Source: Bradyrhizobium sp. CCGUVB1N3
GTDB lineage: Bacteria > Pseudomonadota > Alphaproteobacteria > Rhizobiales > Xanthobacteraceae
Direction: 5' to 3'
Length of the DNA: 64,000 nt
Assembly: GCF_024199925.1 (NCBI RefSeq)
Contig: NZ_JANADR010000001.1
Coordinates: 372,001 to 436,000 of the forward strand
The position numbers and the translations under genes were made by a program. Under the pieces are notes generated by a model, which was not told the origin of the DNA, made no database searches, and saw only the letters and a program-made list of their open reading frames with translations. Shown here piece after piece: positions 1 to 8,248 of the stretch (positions within the stretch are counted from its first letter, which is position 1; each line of letters begins with the position of its first letter).

Positions 1-513
1 GGGATGCGGCTGCCGATTGAAAGCCATGTGCTGCAGGCCTTCGTCTCCGAGGGGCTCAAACCCCTGATCGACTGCGTGGTGACGTTCGGCGCTGGCCATT
101 TCTACATCAGTCAGTCGGACAAGGGGGGCCTCGTCTTCGGAGGCGATATCGATGGCTACAATTCCTATGCCCAGCGCGGCAACCTCCCGGTGATCGAGGA
201 TGTCATGGAAGCCGCGATGGGCCTGTGGCCCGGCTTGGGCCGGGTGCGGCTGTTGCGCCATTGGGGCGGCATCATGGACATGTCGATGGACGGATCCCCG
301 ATCATCGATCAAGTGCCGGTTCAAGGGCTCTACCTCAACGCCGGCTGGTGCTATGGCGGCTTCAAAGCCACACCGGCCTCCGGCCTCTGCTTCGCCCATC
401 TCATCGCCAAGGACGAGCCGCATCCCGTCGCGGCCGCCTATAGGCTCGACCGTTTCGCCACTGGTCGACTGATCGACGAAAAGGGTGTCGGCGCGCAGCC
501 GAACCTGCACTGA
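1..513 (+). CDS. soxB: Sarcosine oxidase beta subunit, C-terminal part
   Basis: This is the 3' end of the large flavin subunit of heterotetrameric sarcosine oxidase; the reading frame is open to the window edge, so the true start lies upstream. The roughly 170 residues present cover the end of the D-amino-acid-oxidase-like fold, including GGDIDGYNSY, GIMDMSMDGSPIID and NAGWCYGGFKATPASG, which are typical of SoxB C-termini. In the family this subunit demethylates sarcosine to glycine and carries the covalent FMN attachment, which is outside the visible part. It is followed by soxD 21 bases later and forms the usual soxBDAG order. Identification is firm because of both sequence and neighbours. 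Confidence 0.93.
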   Translation, partial: GMRLPIESHVLQAFVSEGLKPLIDCVVTFGAGHFYISQSDKGGLVFGGDIDGYNSYAQRGNLPVIEDVMEAAMGLWPGLGRVRLLRHWGGIMDMSMDGSPIIDQVPVQGLYLNAGWCYGGFKATPASGLCFAHLIAKDEPHPVAAAYRLDRFATGRLIDEKGVGAQPNLH

Positions 514-534
514 CGGACTTTGAGGGATACCCAA

Positions 535-810
535 ATGCGCATCTCCTGCCCCCATTGTGGCGTGCGCGACGTCCAGGAATTTACGTATCTGGGCGATGCC
601 GCTCCGCAGCGCCCAGATGGCATGGCCGCGGCGGAAGCTGCGATGTTCGACTACGTCTACCTGCGCGACAATCCACGCGATCTCCATGAGGAGCTCTGGT
701 ATCACGGCGCCGGCTGCCACGCCTGGCTCGTCGTGGGCCGTGACACGCTCACCCATGCTATCGCCTCGGTGGTGCCGGCCAAAGGTCGCAAGGCGGGAGT
801 GGAAGCATGA
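535..810 (+). CDS. soxD: Sarcosine oxidase delta subunit
   Basis: A 91-residue protein with an N-terminal CPHCG zinc-binding pair and a later HGAGCHAW segment that supplies the remaining His/Cys ligands, matching the small zinc-binding delta subunit of tetrameric sarcosine oxidase. I place the start at the ATG at 535 because GAGGGA lies at a good distance upstream (522-527); a TTG at 520 is in frame but overlaps that ribosome-binding site. Its stop overlaps the soxA start (ATGA), which suggests translational coupling. The size is normal for the family. Confidence 0.93.
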   Translation: MRISCPHCGVRDVQEFTYLGDAAPQRPDGMAAAEAAMFDYVYLRDNPRDLHEELWYHGAGCHAWLVVGRDTLTHAIASVVPAKGRKAGVEA

Positions 811-3791
811 GAAAGCAGCCCTTCCGCCTCAGCGGTGAGAGCCTTGTCGATCGCGCCCGGCCAATCTCCTTTCGGTTCGACGGCAAGTATTACGAGGGTT
901 GTCTCGGCGACACCCTGGCCTCGGCGCTGCTCGCCAACGGCGTGCGCCTCGCCGGCCGTTCCTTCAAATATCACCGGCCTCGCGGGATCCTTTCAGCTGG
1001 CCCCGAGGAGCCGAACGCGCTGGTGGAGCTGCGTACCGGCGTGCGCCGCGAGCCAAATACTCGGGCAACCACGGTCGAGCTGTTCGACGGTCTTGACGCG
1101 AAAAGCCAGAACCGTTGGCCGTCGCTCACCTTGGATCTGCTGTCACTTAACGGACTGGCGTCGCCAGCCTTCGTTGCCGGTTTCTACTACAAGACCTTCA
1201 TGTGGCCGGCAGCGCTCTGGGAGAAACTGTATGAGCCGTTGATCCGCCGTGCCGCAGGACTCGGGCGCGCCGCTGGGGCGGAGGACCCAGATCATTATGA
1301 GAAAGCCTTCGCGTTCTGCGACGTTCTGGTGATCGGTGGAGGGGCGGCGGGCCTGTCCGCGGCCCTCGCGGCCGGCCGTAGTGGCGCCCGCGTCATCCTC
1401 TGTGATGAAGACTTCCGGCTTGGCGGCCGTTTGCTCGCCGAAAGGCGCGAGATCGGCGGTCGCCCGGCGGCCGAATGGCTTGCCGCCATGCTGGCCGAGC
1501 TCGCCAGCCTGTCCGAGGTGCGTATCATGCCGCGTACCAGCGTGTTCGGGCTCTACGACCACGGCATCTACGGCGCGGTTGAACGTGTCAACGACCACGT
1601 CGTCGTGCCGCCGGCGCATCAGCCGCGCCAGCGCGGTTGGCGAATCTACGCGAAGCGCGCGATCCTTGCCTCCGGTGCGCTCGAGAGACCGATCGTCTTC
1701 CCCGGAAACGACCGGCCGGGCGTCATGCTCGCCGGCGCCGTGCGCACCTACATCAACCGCTTCGGCGTATTGCCTGGCCGCGAGGCGGTCGTTTTCACCG
1801 CCGGCGACGAGGGCTGGGCGACGGTGCGCGATCTTGCTGCAGCCGGCGCGAGCGTGGCCGCGATCGTCGATTCCCGCAGCGACATCGATCCAGAGCTCAG
1901 GGCGCTCGCCCAGCGTCTCAGTGCGCCGCTGTTTGCGGGCGGCGCTGTCGAGGCGACGCAGGGTGGTCGCGAGCTGCGTGGCGTCGTCATCCGAGATGTT
2001 TCCGGTAAGCGGACCACGTTGGCCTGTGATCTGCTCGCGGTCTCCAACGGTTGGAACCCAACGCTTCATCTCACGTCACACCAGAACGGCAAATCAGCTT
2101 GGGACGAGGCGCTCCAAGCCTTTGTGCCTGGGGCGTTGCCGCCGGGTCTCACTGTGGCCGGGAGCGCCGCCGGTCGTTTCACGCTGGCTGAAGCGCTGGG
2201 GGACGGAGCGCGGCTCGGCCGGGAGGCGGTAGCAGAGGTAGGCTTGGCGCCGGTGGCAGCCGCGGCGGCTCCCGTCACCGATCCGGAGATGAATGGGCTG
2301 AAGCCCGTCTGGCGCGTGGCAGGCGGCAAGGGCAAGGCCTTCGTCGATTTTCAGAACGACGTCACCGACAAGGATGTCGAGATCGCCGCCCGCGAGGGCT
2401 TCCGGTCGGTCGAACATCTCAAGCGTTACACCACGCTCGGTATGGCGACCGATCAAGGCAAGACATCCAATCTTGCGGGTCTCGCCATCATGGCCGAACT
2501 TACGGGCAGGGCAATCCACGAGACCGGCACGACGACCTTCCGGCCGCCCTACACGCCGGTGGCAATCGGCGCACTCGCCGGCCACCATCGCGGCAAGGAA
2601 TTCCGACCGACGCGCCTGGCACCGACCCACGAATGGTCGCGCGAGCAGGGCGCCGTCTTCGTCGAGACCGGCCAGTGGCTGCGAGCGCAATATTATCAGA
2701 AGGCGGGCGAGGAGGATTGGCTGACCACCGTCAACCGCGAAGTGCTTGCCGTGCGTCGCGGTGTTGGCATCTGCGATGTCTCGACGCTCGGCAAGATCGA
2801 TATTCAGGGCGCTGACGCCACCGAATTCCTCGAGCGGATCTACATCAACACATGGAAAGCGCTGCCCATCGGCAAGGCGCGTTACGGGCTCATGCTGCGC
2901 GAAGACGGCTTCGTCATGGACGATGGCACCACCTCCCGCCTTGGGCAGAATCACTTCCTGATGACAACTACGACGGCCAATGCGGGAAAGGTGATGCAGC
3001 ATCTCGAGTTTTGCCATCAGGTGCTCTGGCCGGAGCTTGACGTGCGGATGGTCTCGGTCTCCGAACAATGGGCGCAGGCGGCGATCGCCGGGCCAAAATC
3101 GCGTCAAGTTCTGCGCGGTGTGGTCGATCCGGAGTACGATATCTCGAACGAGGCCTTCCCCTATCTCGCCGCCCATGAGGTTACGGTTGGCGGCGGCGTC
3201 CCGGCGCGGCTGTTTCGGATCTCATTTTCGGGCGAGCTGGCTTATGAACTCGCGGTCCCGGCCGACTATGGCGACGCGATGATGCGCGCGCTGATGGCAG
3301 CGGGCGAGCCGCTCGGCATAACGCCTTACGGTACTGAAGCGCTTGGCGTCATGCGTATCGAGAAGGGGCACGTTGCTGGCAACGAGCTCAATGGTCAAAC
3401 CACGGCGCGCGATCTTGGCCTCGGCAGGATGATGTCGTCCAAGAAGGACTTCGTCGGCCGGCTCATGGCGCGCCGGGATGCGCTCGTGGAAGACGACCGC
3501 CCGAGTCTGGTGGGTCTTCGGCCGGTCAATTCGCGTGAGCGCCTGCGGGCCGGCGCGCATTTCATCGGCATAGGTCGTTCGGCGAACATGGAGAACGACG
3601 AGGGCTACATGACCTCCGTCGCCTATTCGCCAAACCTCGAGCATTGGATTGGTCTCGGCCTCCTCAAGAATGGCCCCGCTCGCATCGGCGAGCGCACCCG
3701 CGCCGTCGATCCGGTCCGCAACGGCGATGTTGAAGTCGAGATTTGCTCGCCCATTTTTCTTGATCCCGAAGGAGCCCGTCTCCATGGCTGA
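807..3791 (+). CDS. soxA: Sarcosine oxidase alpha subunit
   Basis: A 994-residue protein, full length for SoxA. The N-terminal part (about residues 15-85) resembles the ferredoxin-like domain of the family (GDTLASALLANG, FKYHRPRG). A pyridine-nucleotide/FAD dinucleotide fold begins near residue 172 (DVLVIGGGAAGLSAA). The C-terminal third (from about residue 605) is the GcvT-like folate-binding domain that receives the formaldehyde released by SoxB and makes 5,10-methylene-tetrahydrofolate. It overlaps soxD by four bases and soxG by eight, so the unit is tightly coupled. Only sequence similarity and gene order were used; the fold assignment is family knowledge. Confidence 0.95.
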   Translation: MRKQPFRLSGESLVDRARPISFRFDGKYYEGCLGDTLASALLANGVRLAGRSFKYHRPRGILSAGPEEPNALVELRTGVRREPNTRATTVELFDGLDAKSQNRWPSLTLDLLSLNGLASPAFVAGFYYKTFMWPAALWEKLYEPLIRRAAGLGRAAGAEDPDHYEKAFAFCDVLVIGGGAAGLSAALAAGRSGARVILCDEDFRLGGRLLAERREIGGRPAAEWLAAMLAELASLSEVRIMPRTSVFGLYDHGIYGAVERVNDHVVVPPAHQPRQRGWRIYAKRAILASGALERPIVFPGNDRPGVMLAGAVRTYINRFGVLPGREAVVFTAGDEGWATVRDLAAAGASVAAIVDSRSDIDPELRALAQRLSAPLFAGGAVEATQGGRELRGVVIRDVSGKRTTLACDLLAVSNGWNPTLHLTSHQNGKSAWDEALQAFVPGALPPGLTVAGSAAGRFTLAEALGDGARLGREAVAEVGLAPVAAAAAPVTDPEMNGLKPVWRVAGGKGKAFVDFQNDVTDKDVEIAAREGFRSVEHLKRYTTLGMATDQGKTSNLAGLAIMAELTGRAIHETGTTTFRPPYTPVAIGALAGHHRGKEFRPTRLAPTHEWSREQGAVFVETGQWLRAQYYQKAGEEDWLTTVNREVLAVRRGVGICDVSTLGKIDIQGADATEFLERIYINTWKALPIGKARYGLMLREDGFVMDDGTTSRLGQNHFLMTTTTANAGKVMQHLEFCHQVLWPELDVRMVSVSEQWAQAAIAGPKSRQVLRGVVDPEYDISNEAFPYLAAHEVTVGGGVPARLFRISFSGELAYELAVPADYGDAMMRALMAAGEPLGITPYGTEALGVMRIEKGHVAGNELNGQTTARDLGLGRMMSSKKDFVGRLMARRDALVEDDRPSLVGLRPVNSRERLRAGAHFIGIGRSANMENDEGYMTSVAYSPNLEHWIGLGLLKNGPARIGERTRAVDPVRNGDVEVEICSPIFLDPEGARLHG

Positions 3792-4404
3792 GCAAACGAC
3801 TTCCATTTGGGGGGCTCGCGGCGCCTGGACCGGCATTGCCAAGGCTGGCCAGATCGGAGCAACAGGAAAGCCCGGTGTGACCGCATTGACATTGGGCGGC
3901 ATGGGTTTTGCGACATTGATCACGGCCTCTGGTTCAGCCGACCTTGAGCGCGCCGCCAAGCGGCTGATCGGTCTCGGTCTGCCACGAACGCCTTCCGCGG
4001 TGTGGTCGAAAACTCATGGGCTGATCTGGGCAGGGCCAGATCAGTGGCTGCTCGTGGCGCGACAACGGTTGGGCTTCTCTGATCTCCTCTCCTCGCTTTC
4101 GGATGATGCCGCGATCAGTGACCAAAGCGATGCACGCGCGGCGCTGCGCATTTCAGGTGCACGAGTCCGTGACGTGCTCGCGAAGGGCTCGATGATTGAC
4201 CTTCACCCTTCGGCTTTCCCTGTCGGCGCGACAGCACTGACGAGCTTTGCGCATATCGGCGTACAGTTGTGGCGAACCGACGACGGACCGGAAGGTGCAG
4301 TTTTCGAGATCCTCGTGGCGCGCAGCATGATCGGAAGCTTCTGGTCTTGGTTCGCCGCCTCGGCAGCCGAGTTTGGTTGCCAAGTTGTGATCGGTGGCGG
4401 TTGA
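3784..4404 (+). CDS. soxG: Sarcosine oxidase gamma subunit
   Basis: A 206-residue protein beginning MAEQTTSIWGARGAW and continuing with features of the GcvT-like gamma subunit of sarcosine oxidase, such as RISGARVRDVLAKGSMIDLHP and the C-terminal SFWSWF segment. The reading frame is open further upstream inside soxA, but the ATG at 3784 is preceded by GAAGGAG and gives the expected length. It starts eight bases before the soxA stop. In the family, gamma completes the alpha-beta-gamma-delta complex. It is the last sox gene and is followed by purU after about 80 bases. Confidence 0.92.
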   Translation: MAEQTTSIWGARGAWTGIAKAGQIGATGKPGVTALTLGGMGFATLITASGSADLERAAKRLIGLGLPRTPSAVWSKTHGLIWAGPDQWLLVARQRLGFSDLLSSLSDDAAISDQSDARAALRISGARVRDVLAKGSMIDLHPSAFPVGATALTSFAHIGVQLWRTDDGPEGAVFEILVARSMIGSFWSWFAASAAEFGCQVVIGGG

Positions 4405-4483
4405 TCCACTCCACCCGCAGCTCTTCGCTACGATCTTCCTTGAAAGTCGTTGATCAGAGGACCGCCACCGGGTGGTAACCGAT

Positions 4484-5347
4484 ATGTCCGATCATTCCAT
4501 GATCCTCGTTTTATCCTGCCCCGATCGTCCGGGTATTGTCGCTGCGGTCTCGACACTTCTGTTCGAGGCGGGGTGCAATATCCTTGACGCCCAGCAATTC
4601 GACGATACCGAGACGGGTCAATTCTTCATGCGAGTTGTCTTCGATCGACTCGACGATGCGAAGTCGCAGGCTGAGATCGCTGCCTCGCTCGATGACCTCG
4701 CCAAGCGCTTTGCCATGGCTTTCCGCCTGCGGGAGCGTTCCGCAAGAAAGCGGGTGGCGCTCTTGGTCTCCAAGTTCGATCACTGTCTGGCCGATCTGCT
4801 CTATCGCTGGCGCATTGGTGAGCTCCCGATGGAGATAACTGCGATCGTTTCGAATCATGGCCGCGAGCATCTAGCTTCGACCGATCTCGGCGAACTGCCG
4901 TTCCACCATTTTCCGGTCACGAAACAGACCAAGATGGAGCAGGAGGCGCAGATCTGGGAGCTTGTGCAGAAAACCAAGACGGACCTTGTTGTGCTAGCGC
5001 GTTACATGCAGATCCTGTCTGACGGGTTTTCGGCCAAGCTGGCAGGGCGCTGCATCAACATTCATCATTCCTTCCTGCCGGGGTTCAAGGGCGCCAAGCC
5101 TTACCACCAGGCACATGAGCGAGGCGTCAAGCTGATCGGTGCGACTGCGCATTACGTCACCTCCGATCTCGACGAGGGACCTATCATTGAGCAGGACGTC
5201 GAACGTATCTCGCACCGTGACGCGCCGGACGATCTCGTCCGCAAGGGGCGCGACATCGAACGGCGCGTGCTCGCTCGCGCCGTTCGCCATCACCTTGAGG
5301 ATCGCGTGATGCTCAATGGCAAGAAAACGGTTGTCTTCACCGGCTGA
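4484..5347 (+). CDS. purU: Formyltetrahydrofolate deformylase
   Basis: A 287-residue protein with an N-terminal ACT domain ([17 protein letters not shown]) and a C-terminal formyl-transferase fold. The catalytic motifs [10 protein letters not shown] and [17 protein letters not shown] are intact. The enzyme releases formate from 10-formyl-tetrahydrofolate. Next to soxBDAG this makes sense: SoxA loads folate with one-carbon units and PurU unloads them once oxidised. The ATG at 4484 gives the usual family length; an in-frame GTG at 4472 is an alternative. The gap of about 80 bases after soxG holds no obvious terminator, so cotranscription is likely. Confidence 0.93.
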   Translation: MSDHSMILVLSCPDRPGIVAAVSTLLFEAGCNILDAQQFDDTETGQFFMRVVFDRLDDAKSQAEIAASLDDLAKRFAMAFRLRERSARKRVALLVSKFDHCLADLLYRWRIGELPMEITAIVSNHGREHLASTDLGELPFHHFPVTKQTKMEQEAQIWELVQKTKTDLVVLARYMQILSDGFSAKLAGRCINIHHSFLPGFKGAKPYHQAHERGVKLIGATAHYVTSDLDEGPIIEQDVERISHRDAPDDLVRKGRDIERRVLARAVRHHLEDRVMLNGKKTVVFTG

Positions 5348-5390
5348 CCGAAGCTGATCTAGTAGAGTTGCTCGCGCGGGCGTTTAGCCC

Positions 5391-6116
5391 TCATAGGTCC
5401 GCAAGATCGAGGGTGCCCCGCGTATTGGGCGGGCCGAGAAGCTGGCGAGCAACACGATCCTTGAAGAGATCCGAATGCCGTGCAGCAACGTTGTCTGCTG
5501 CGTCGGGCTCACGCTGTTCGATGGCTGTGAAAAGATCGCGGTGATCTGCGACGATCCGAGCGATATGTGCTTCGAGCTGGTCAACCGTGTTGTCTCCCGC
5601 CTCAAAGCACTGGCGTGAAAGCCTCATCGCTTCGAGCAGGATGTCCGAATAGGTTCGTTCCAGGAACGCGGAATCGGCGGCCCTCGCGATCTCTCTATGA
5701 AAGCGATAGTTGGCCTCGTTCATGATCACGTCGGTGCCTTCGCGTACGCTTTTTTCAAACGCGAGCATCTCGGTTCGGATCTTCTCGAGCTGTGCAGGAG
5801 TTCGTCGGATCGCCGCCATGCGATGCAGCGATCGTGAAAGAAGGCGGTTTGCCTCGAAGAACGGCCGAAGTTGGCCGACCTCGAAGGAGGAGACGCGAAT
5901 TTGCCGGCCGTCACGACGAAGCAGCCCCTCCGACACGAGCCTGATCACGGCTTCCCGAACCGGCGTGCGCGAAACACCGAGCTCGCTGACGATCCGCGCT
6001 TCATCGAAAATCGAACCCGGGATCAAGTCCAGGGAAAGGATCCGCTGCCGCAGATCCTCGTAAACGCGGTCGGCATCGCGAACCGCGGCGGCGTCAGACC
6101 CAACCGCCAGACCCAT
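5391..6116 (-). CDS. GntR-family (FCD) transcriptional regulator of the hyu operon
   Basis: A 241-residue protein with an N-terminal winged helix (VYEDLRQRILSLDLIPG, SELGVSRTPVREAVIRL) and a C-terminal all-helical FCD ligand-binding domain with the expected histidine-bearing FHREIA and HRDLFTAI segments. It is divergent from hyuA with about 110 bases between them, and an AGGAGA ribosome-binding site precedes the ATG. The position suggests that it controls both itself and the operon to its right, probably in response to a carboxylate-type ligand, as is usual for FCD proteins. The palindrome at 6189-6209 is its likely operator. It is convergent with purU. Confidence 0.88.
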   Translation of the reverse strand: MGLAVGSDAAAVRDADRVYEDLRQRILSLDLIPGSIFDEARIVSELGVSRTPVREAVIRLVSEGLLRRDGRQIRVSSFEVGQLRPFFEANRLLSRSLHRMAAIRRTPAQLEKIRTEMLAFEKSVREGTDVIMNEANYRFHREIARAADSAFLERTYSDILLEAMRLSRQCFEAGDNTVDQLEAHIARIVADHRDLFTAIEQREPDAADNVAARHSDLFKDRVARQLLGPPNTRGTLDLADL

Positions 6117-6171
6117 CGGCAGCTTCTCCTGTTACCCGAATCCTCGCACTGATATTCGAGCATACATTGTA

Positions 6172-6209
6172 TTGACAGTGTGTCCAAGTTGGATATCTTG
6201 TGTATCCAA
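6172..6209 (+). promoter_or_regulatory. hyu operon promoter with overlapping inverted-repeat operator
   Basis: A consensus TTGACA (6172-6177) is followed after 16 bases by TATCTT (6194-6199), a plausible sigma-70 -35/-10 pair. The perfect inverted repeat TTGGATA (6189-6195) and TATCCAA (6203-6209), separated by seven bases, overlaps the -10 and the likely start site. This is where a repressor of the GntR family would act. GGAGGAGG follows just before the hyuA ATG. The sequence elements are seen directly; the link to the divergent GntR gene is inference from position. Confidence 0.6.
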
Positions 6210-6226
6210 TCTGGAGGAGGGAAGGC

Positions 6227-8248
6227 ATGGGTTGGACTGTCGGAGTGGACGTCGGCGGGACCTTCACCGACTTTTACGCGCTGAACTCGTCGACCCAGGA
6301 CGTCTTGGTCCATAAGCGTCCGTCCACTCCCGATGATCCATCCCGCGCCATCCTCTCTGGCCTCGTCGAATTGGCGGAAGGTTCTGGGGTCGATGTCGGC
6401 GCCGTCTCACAATTCGCGCACGGCACAACGGTAGCGACGAATGCCTTGATCGAGCGCAGCGGCGGCGACGTCGCGGTGATCACGACCAGGGGATTTCGCG
6501 ATCTGCTGGAAATCGGGCGGCAGGTCCGTCCGAAGATCTACGACCTCAAGGCCGATGCTCCGTCGCCCGTCGTGCCGCGACAAAAGCGTTTCGAGGTCAC
6601 CGAGCGAATAGGTCCGCGCGGGGAGGTCGTGACAGCGCTCTCCGATGCCGAGATCGACGCCGTGGTCGAGCGAGTCGCTGCCAGCGGCGCGGAATGTTGT
6701 GCGGTCTGTCTGTTGTTTTCATTCCTGAACCCTGCACACGAGCGCCGCATCGGCGCAGCGTTGCGCAAGCGGTTGCCGGAATTGCACGTGTCGGTGTCCT
6801 CTGAAGTGCAGCCCGAGTTCCGCGAGTATGAGCGCTTCTCCACCACGGTGCTGAATGCCTACCTCCAGCCAAAGGTCACACGTTACATGGCTCGTCTGGC
6901 CGCGGCTCTCGAAAGCCGTGCAGCCGGCGCTGCGATCGGCATCAGCCAGTCCGCGGGCGGCTTGATGGCGATCGATCGGGCGGGGCAGTTGCCAATTCGT
7001 ACGGCGTTATCTGGACCAGCGGCGGGCGTCGTCGGCGCAGTTGCCGTCGCGGGTCGCTCGGGCGAGAGCGAACTGATTACCCTCGATATCGGAGGGACAA
7101 GCACGGACGTCTGCCTCATCGAAAACGGCGCTGCAGCCATGACCTATGGCCGCGATATCGCCGAGTTTCCGGTTCGTCTGCCTTCCATCGACATCAACAC
7201 TGTTGGTGCCGGTGGTGGCTCGATCGCGCATATCGGCCCGGATGGGCTGTTAAAAGTGGGGCCGGAAAGCGCTGGTGCGGTCCCCGGGCCTGCCTGCTAC
7301 GGCCGTGGTGGTACGTTCCCGACAGTGTCGGATGCGAACGCCTATTTGGGGCGCCTTCCGGCCGCTCTGGTCGGTGGCGGCATGACGCTCGATCGTGCCG
7401 TATCCGAGCGCGCGATTGCTCCGCTTGCGGCGCGGCTCGGGCTCGAGCTGCCGGAGACGGCGCTCGGCATCATCCGCATCTGCGTCTCGAACATGGTTCG
7501 TGCCATCCGTGCGATCTCGGTCGAGCGCGGCTACGATCCCCGCGACTTCACGTTGATGCCGTTCGGTGGAGCTGGAGGGCTGCACGCCGCTGACGTGGCT
7601 GAGGAGCTATCGATCCGGAAAATCCTCGTGCCGCTCTCGCCAGGCATCCTTTGTGCGGAGGGCGTGGCGATGTCCGATGTGCAGGAGAGCTTCGTTGCGA
7701 CGTGTCGCGTCAATCTGGACGGTGATTTGTCTCCCATAGTCGAGGTCATCAGAAGCTTGACCGATCAGGCGAAGACGTGGGGCGATGGTGCAAAAGGACT
7801 CATTCTCAGCACGTCTCTCGACATGCGCTACGTTGGCCAGAACTATGAACTCCCGGTGCAACTCGACGAAAGCGATCGCCTACCGGCGGTTGGTAAGTTG
7901 CGCGAGCGCTTCCTGGCCACGCATCAATTGAAATACGGGCATAGCGACCCGACGGCGGCCATCGAGCTCGTCAATATCCGTCTGAAGGCGCGCATTGCGC
8001 AAGAGCGCGAAGGTGATCCGCAACTACGCGAGGCGGCTGCGGACGGAAAGCGAATGTCGGTCACTGCCTGGTTTGACAAGTCAGGGCCGGTCGAAACCAC
8101 CGTGGTGCATCGGTCCAAATTGGATCCCGGCGAGGTGCTGCAGGGCCCGGCAATCGTTACCCAGTTCGACTCCACGACTGTCGTGCCGCCGCGCTGGTCC
8201 GCCCGTGTGGACGACGCGCGCAACATTATCATGGAGTTTCATCCATGA
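6227..8248 (+). CDS. hyuA: Hydantoinase/oxoprolinase family protein, subunit A
   Basis: A 673-residue HyuA-type subunit with the actin/ASKHA-like nucleotide-binding signatures GVDVGGTFTDF (residues 6-16), LDIGGTSTDV (about 285) and PFGGAGGLHA (about 445). In the family, HyuA and HyuB together use ATP to open hydantoins, 5-oxoproline or lactams, or to carboxylate ketones such as acetone and acetophenone; sequence alone does not choose between them. The ATG at 6227 follows a strong GGAGGAGGG. It overlaps hyuB by four bases (ATGA). Closeness to sarcosine oxidase makes N-methylhydantoin one possible substrate, but the other genes of the operon point to something more complex. Confidence 0.9.
   Translation: MGWTVGVDVGGTFTDFYALNSSTQDVLVHKRPSTPDDPSRAILSGLVELAEGSGVDVGAVSQFAHGTTVATNALIERSGGDVAVITTRGFRDLLEIGRQVRPKIYDLKADAPSPVVPRQKRFEVTERIGPRGEVVTALSDAEIDAVVERVAASGAECCAVCLLFSFLNPAHERRIGAALRKRLPELHVSVSSEVQPEFREYERFSTTVLNAYLQPKVTRYMARLAAALESRAAGAAIGISQSAGGLMAIDRAGQLPIRTALSGPAAGVVGAVAVAGRSGESELITLDIGGTSTDVCLIENGAAAMTYGRDIAEFPVRLPSIDINTVGAGGGSIAHIGPDGLLKVGPESAGAVPGPACYGRGGTFPTVSDANAYLGRLPAALVGGGMTLDRAVSERAIAPLAARLGLELPETALGIIRICVSNMVRAIRAISVERGYDPRDFTLMPFGGAGGLHAADVAEELSIRKILVPLSPGILCAEGVAMSDVQESFVATCRVNLDGDLSPIVEVIRSLTDQAKTWGDGAKGLILSTSLDMRYVGQNYELPVQLDESDRLPAVGKLRERFLATHQLKYGHSDPTAAIELVNIRLKARIAQEREGDPQLREAAADGKRMSVTAWFDKSGPVETTVVHRSKLDPGEVLQGPAIVTQFDSTTVVPPRWSARVDDARNIIMEFHP

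Noticed and set aside
5378..5390. GGGC-GTTTA-GCCC as a terminator between purU and the GntR gene
   Set aside because: The stem is only four bases and there is no T-run, so the support is too weak to annotate.
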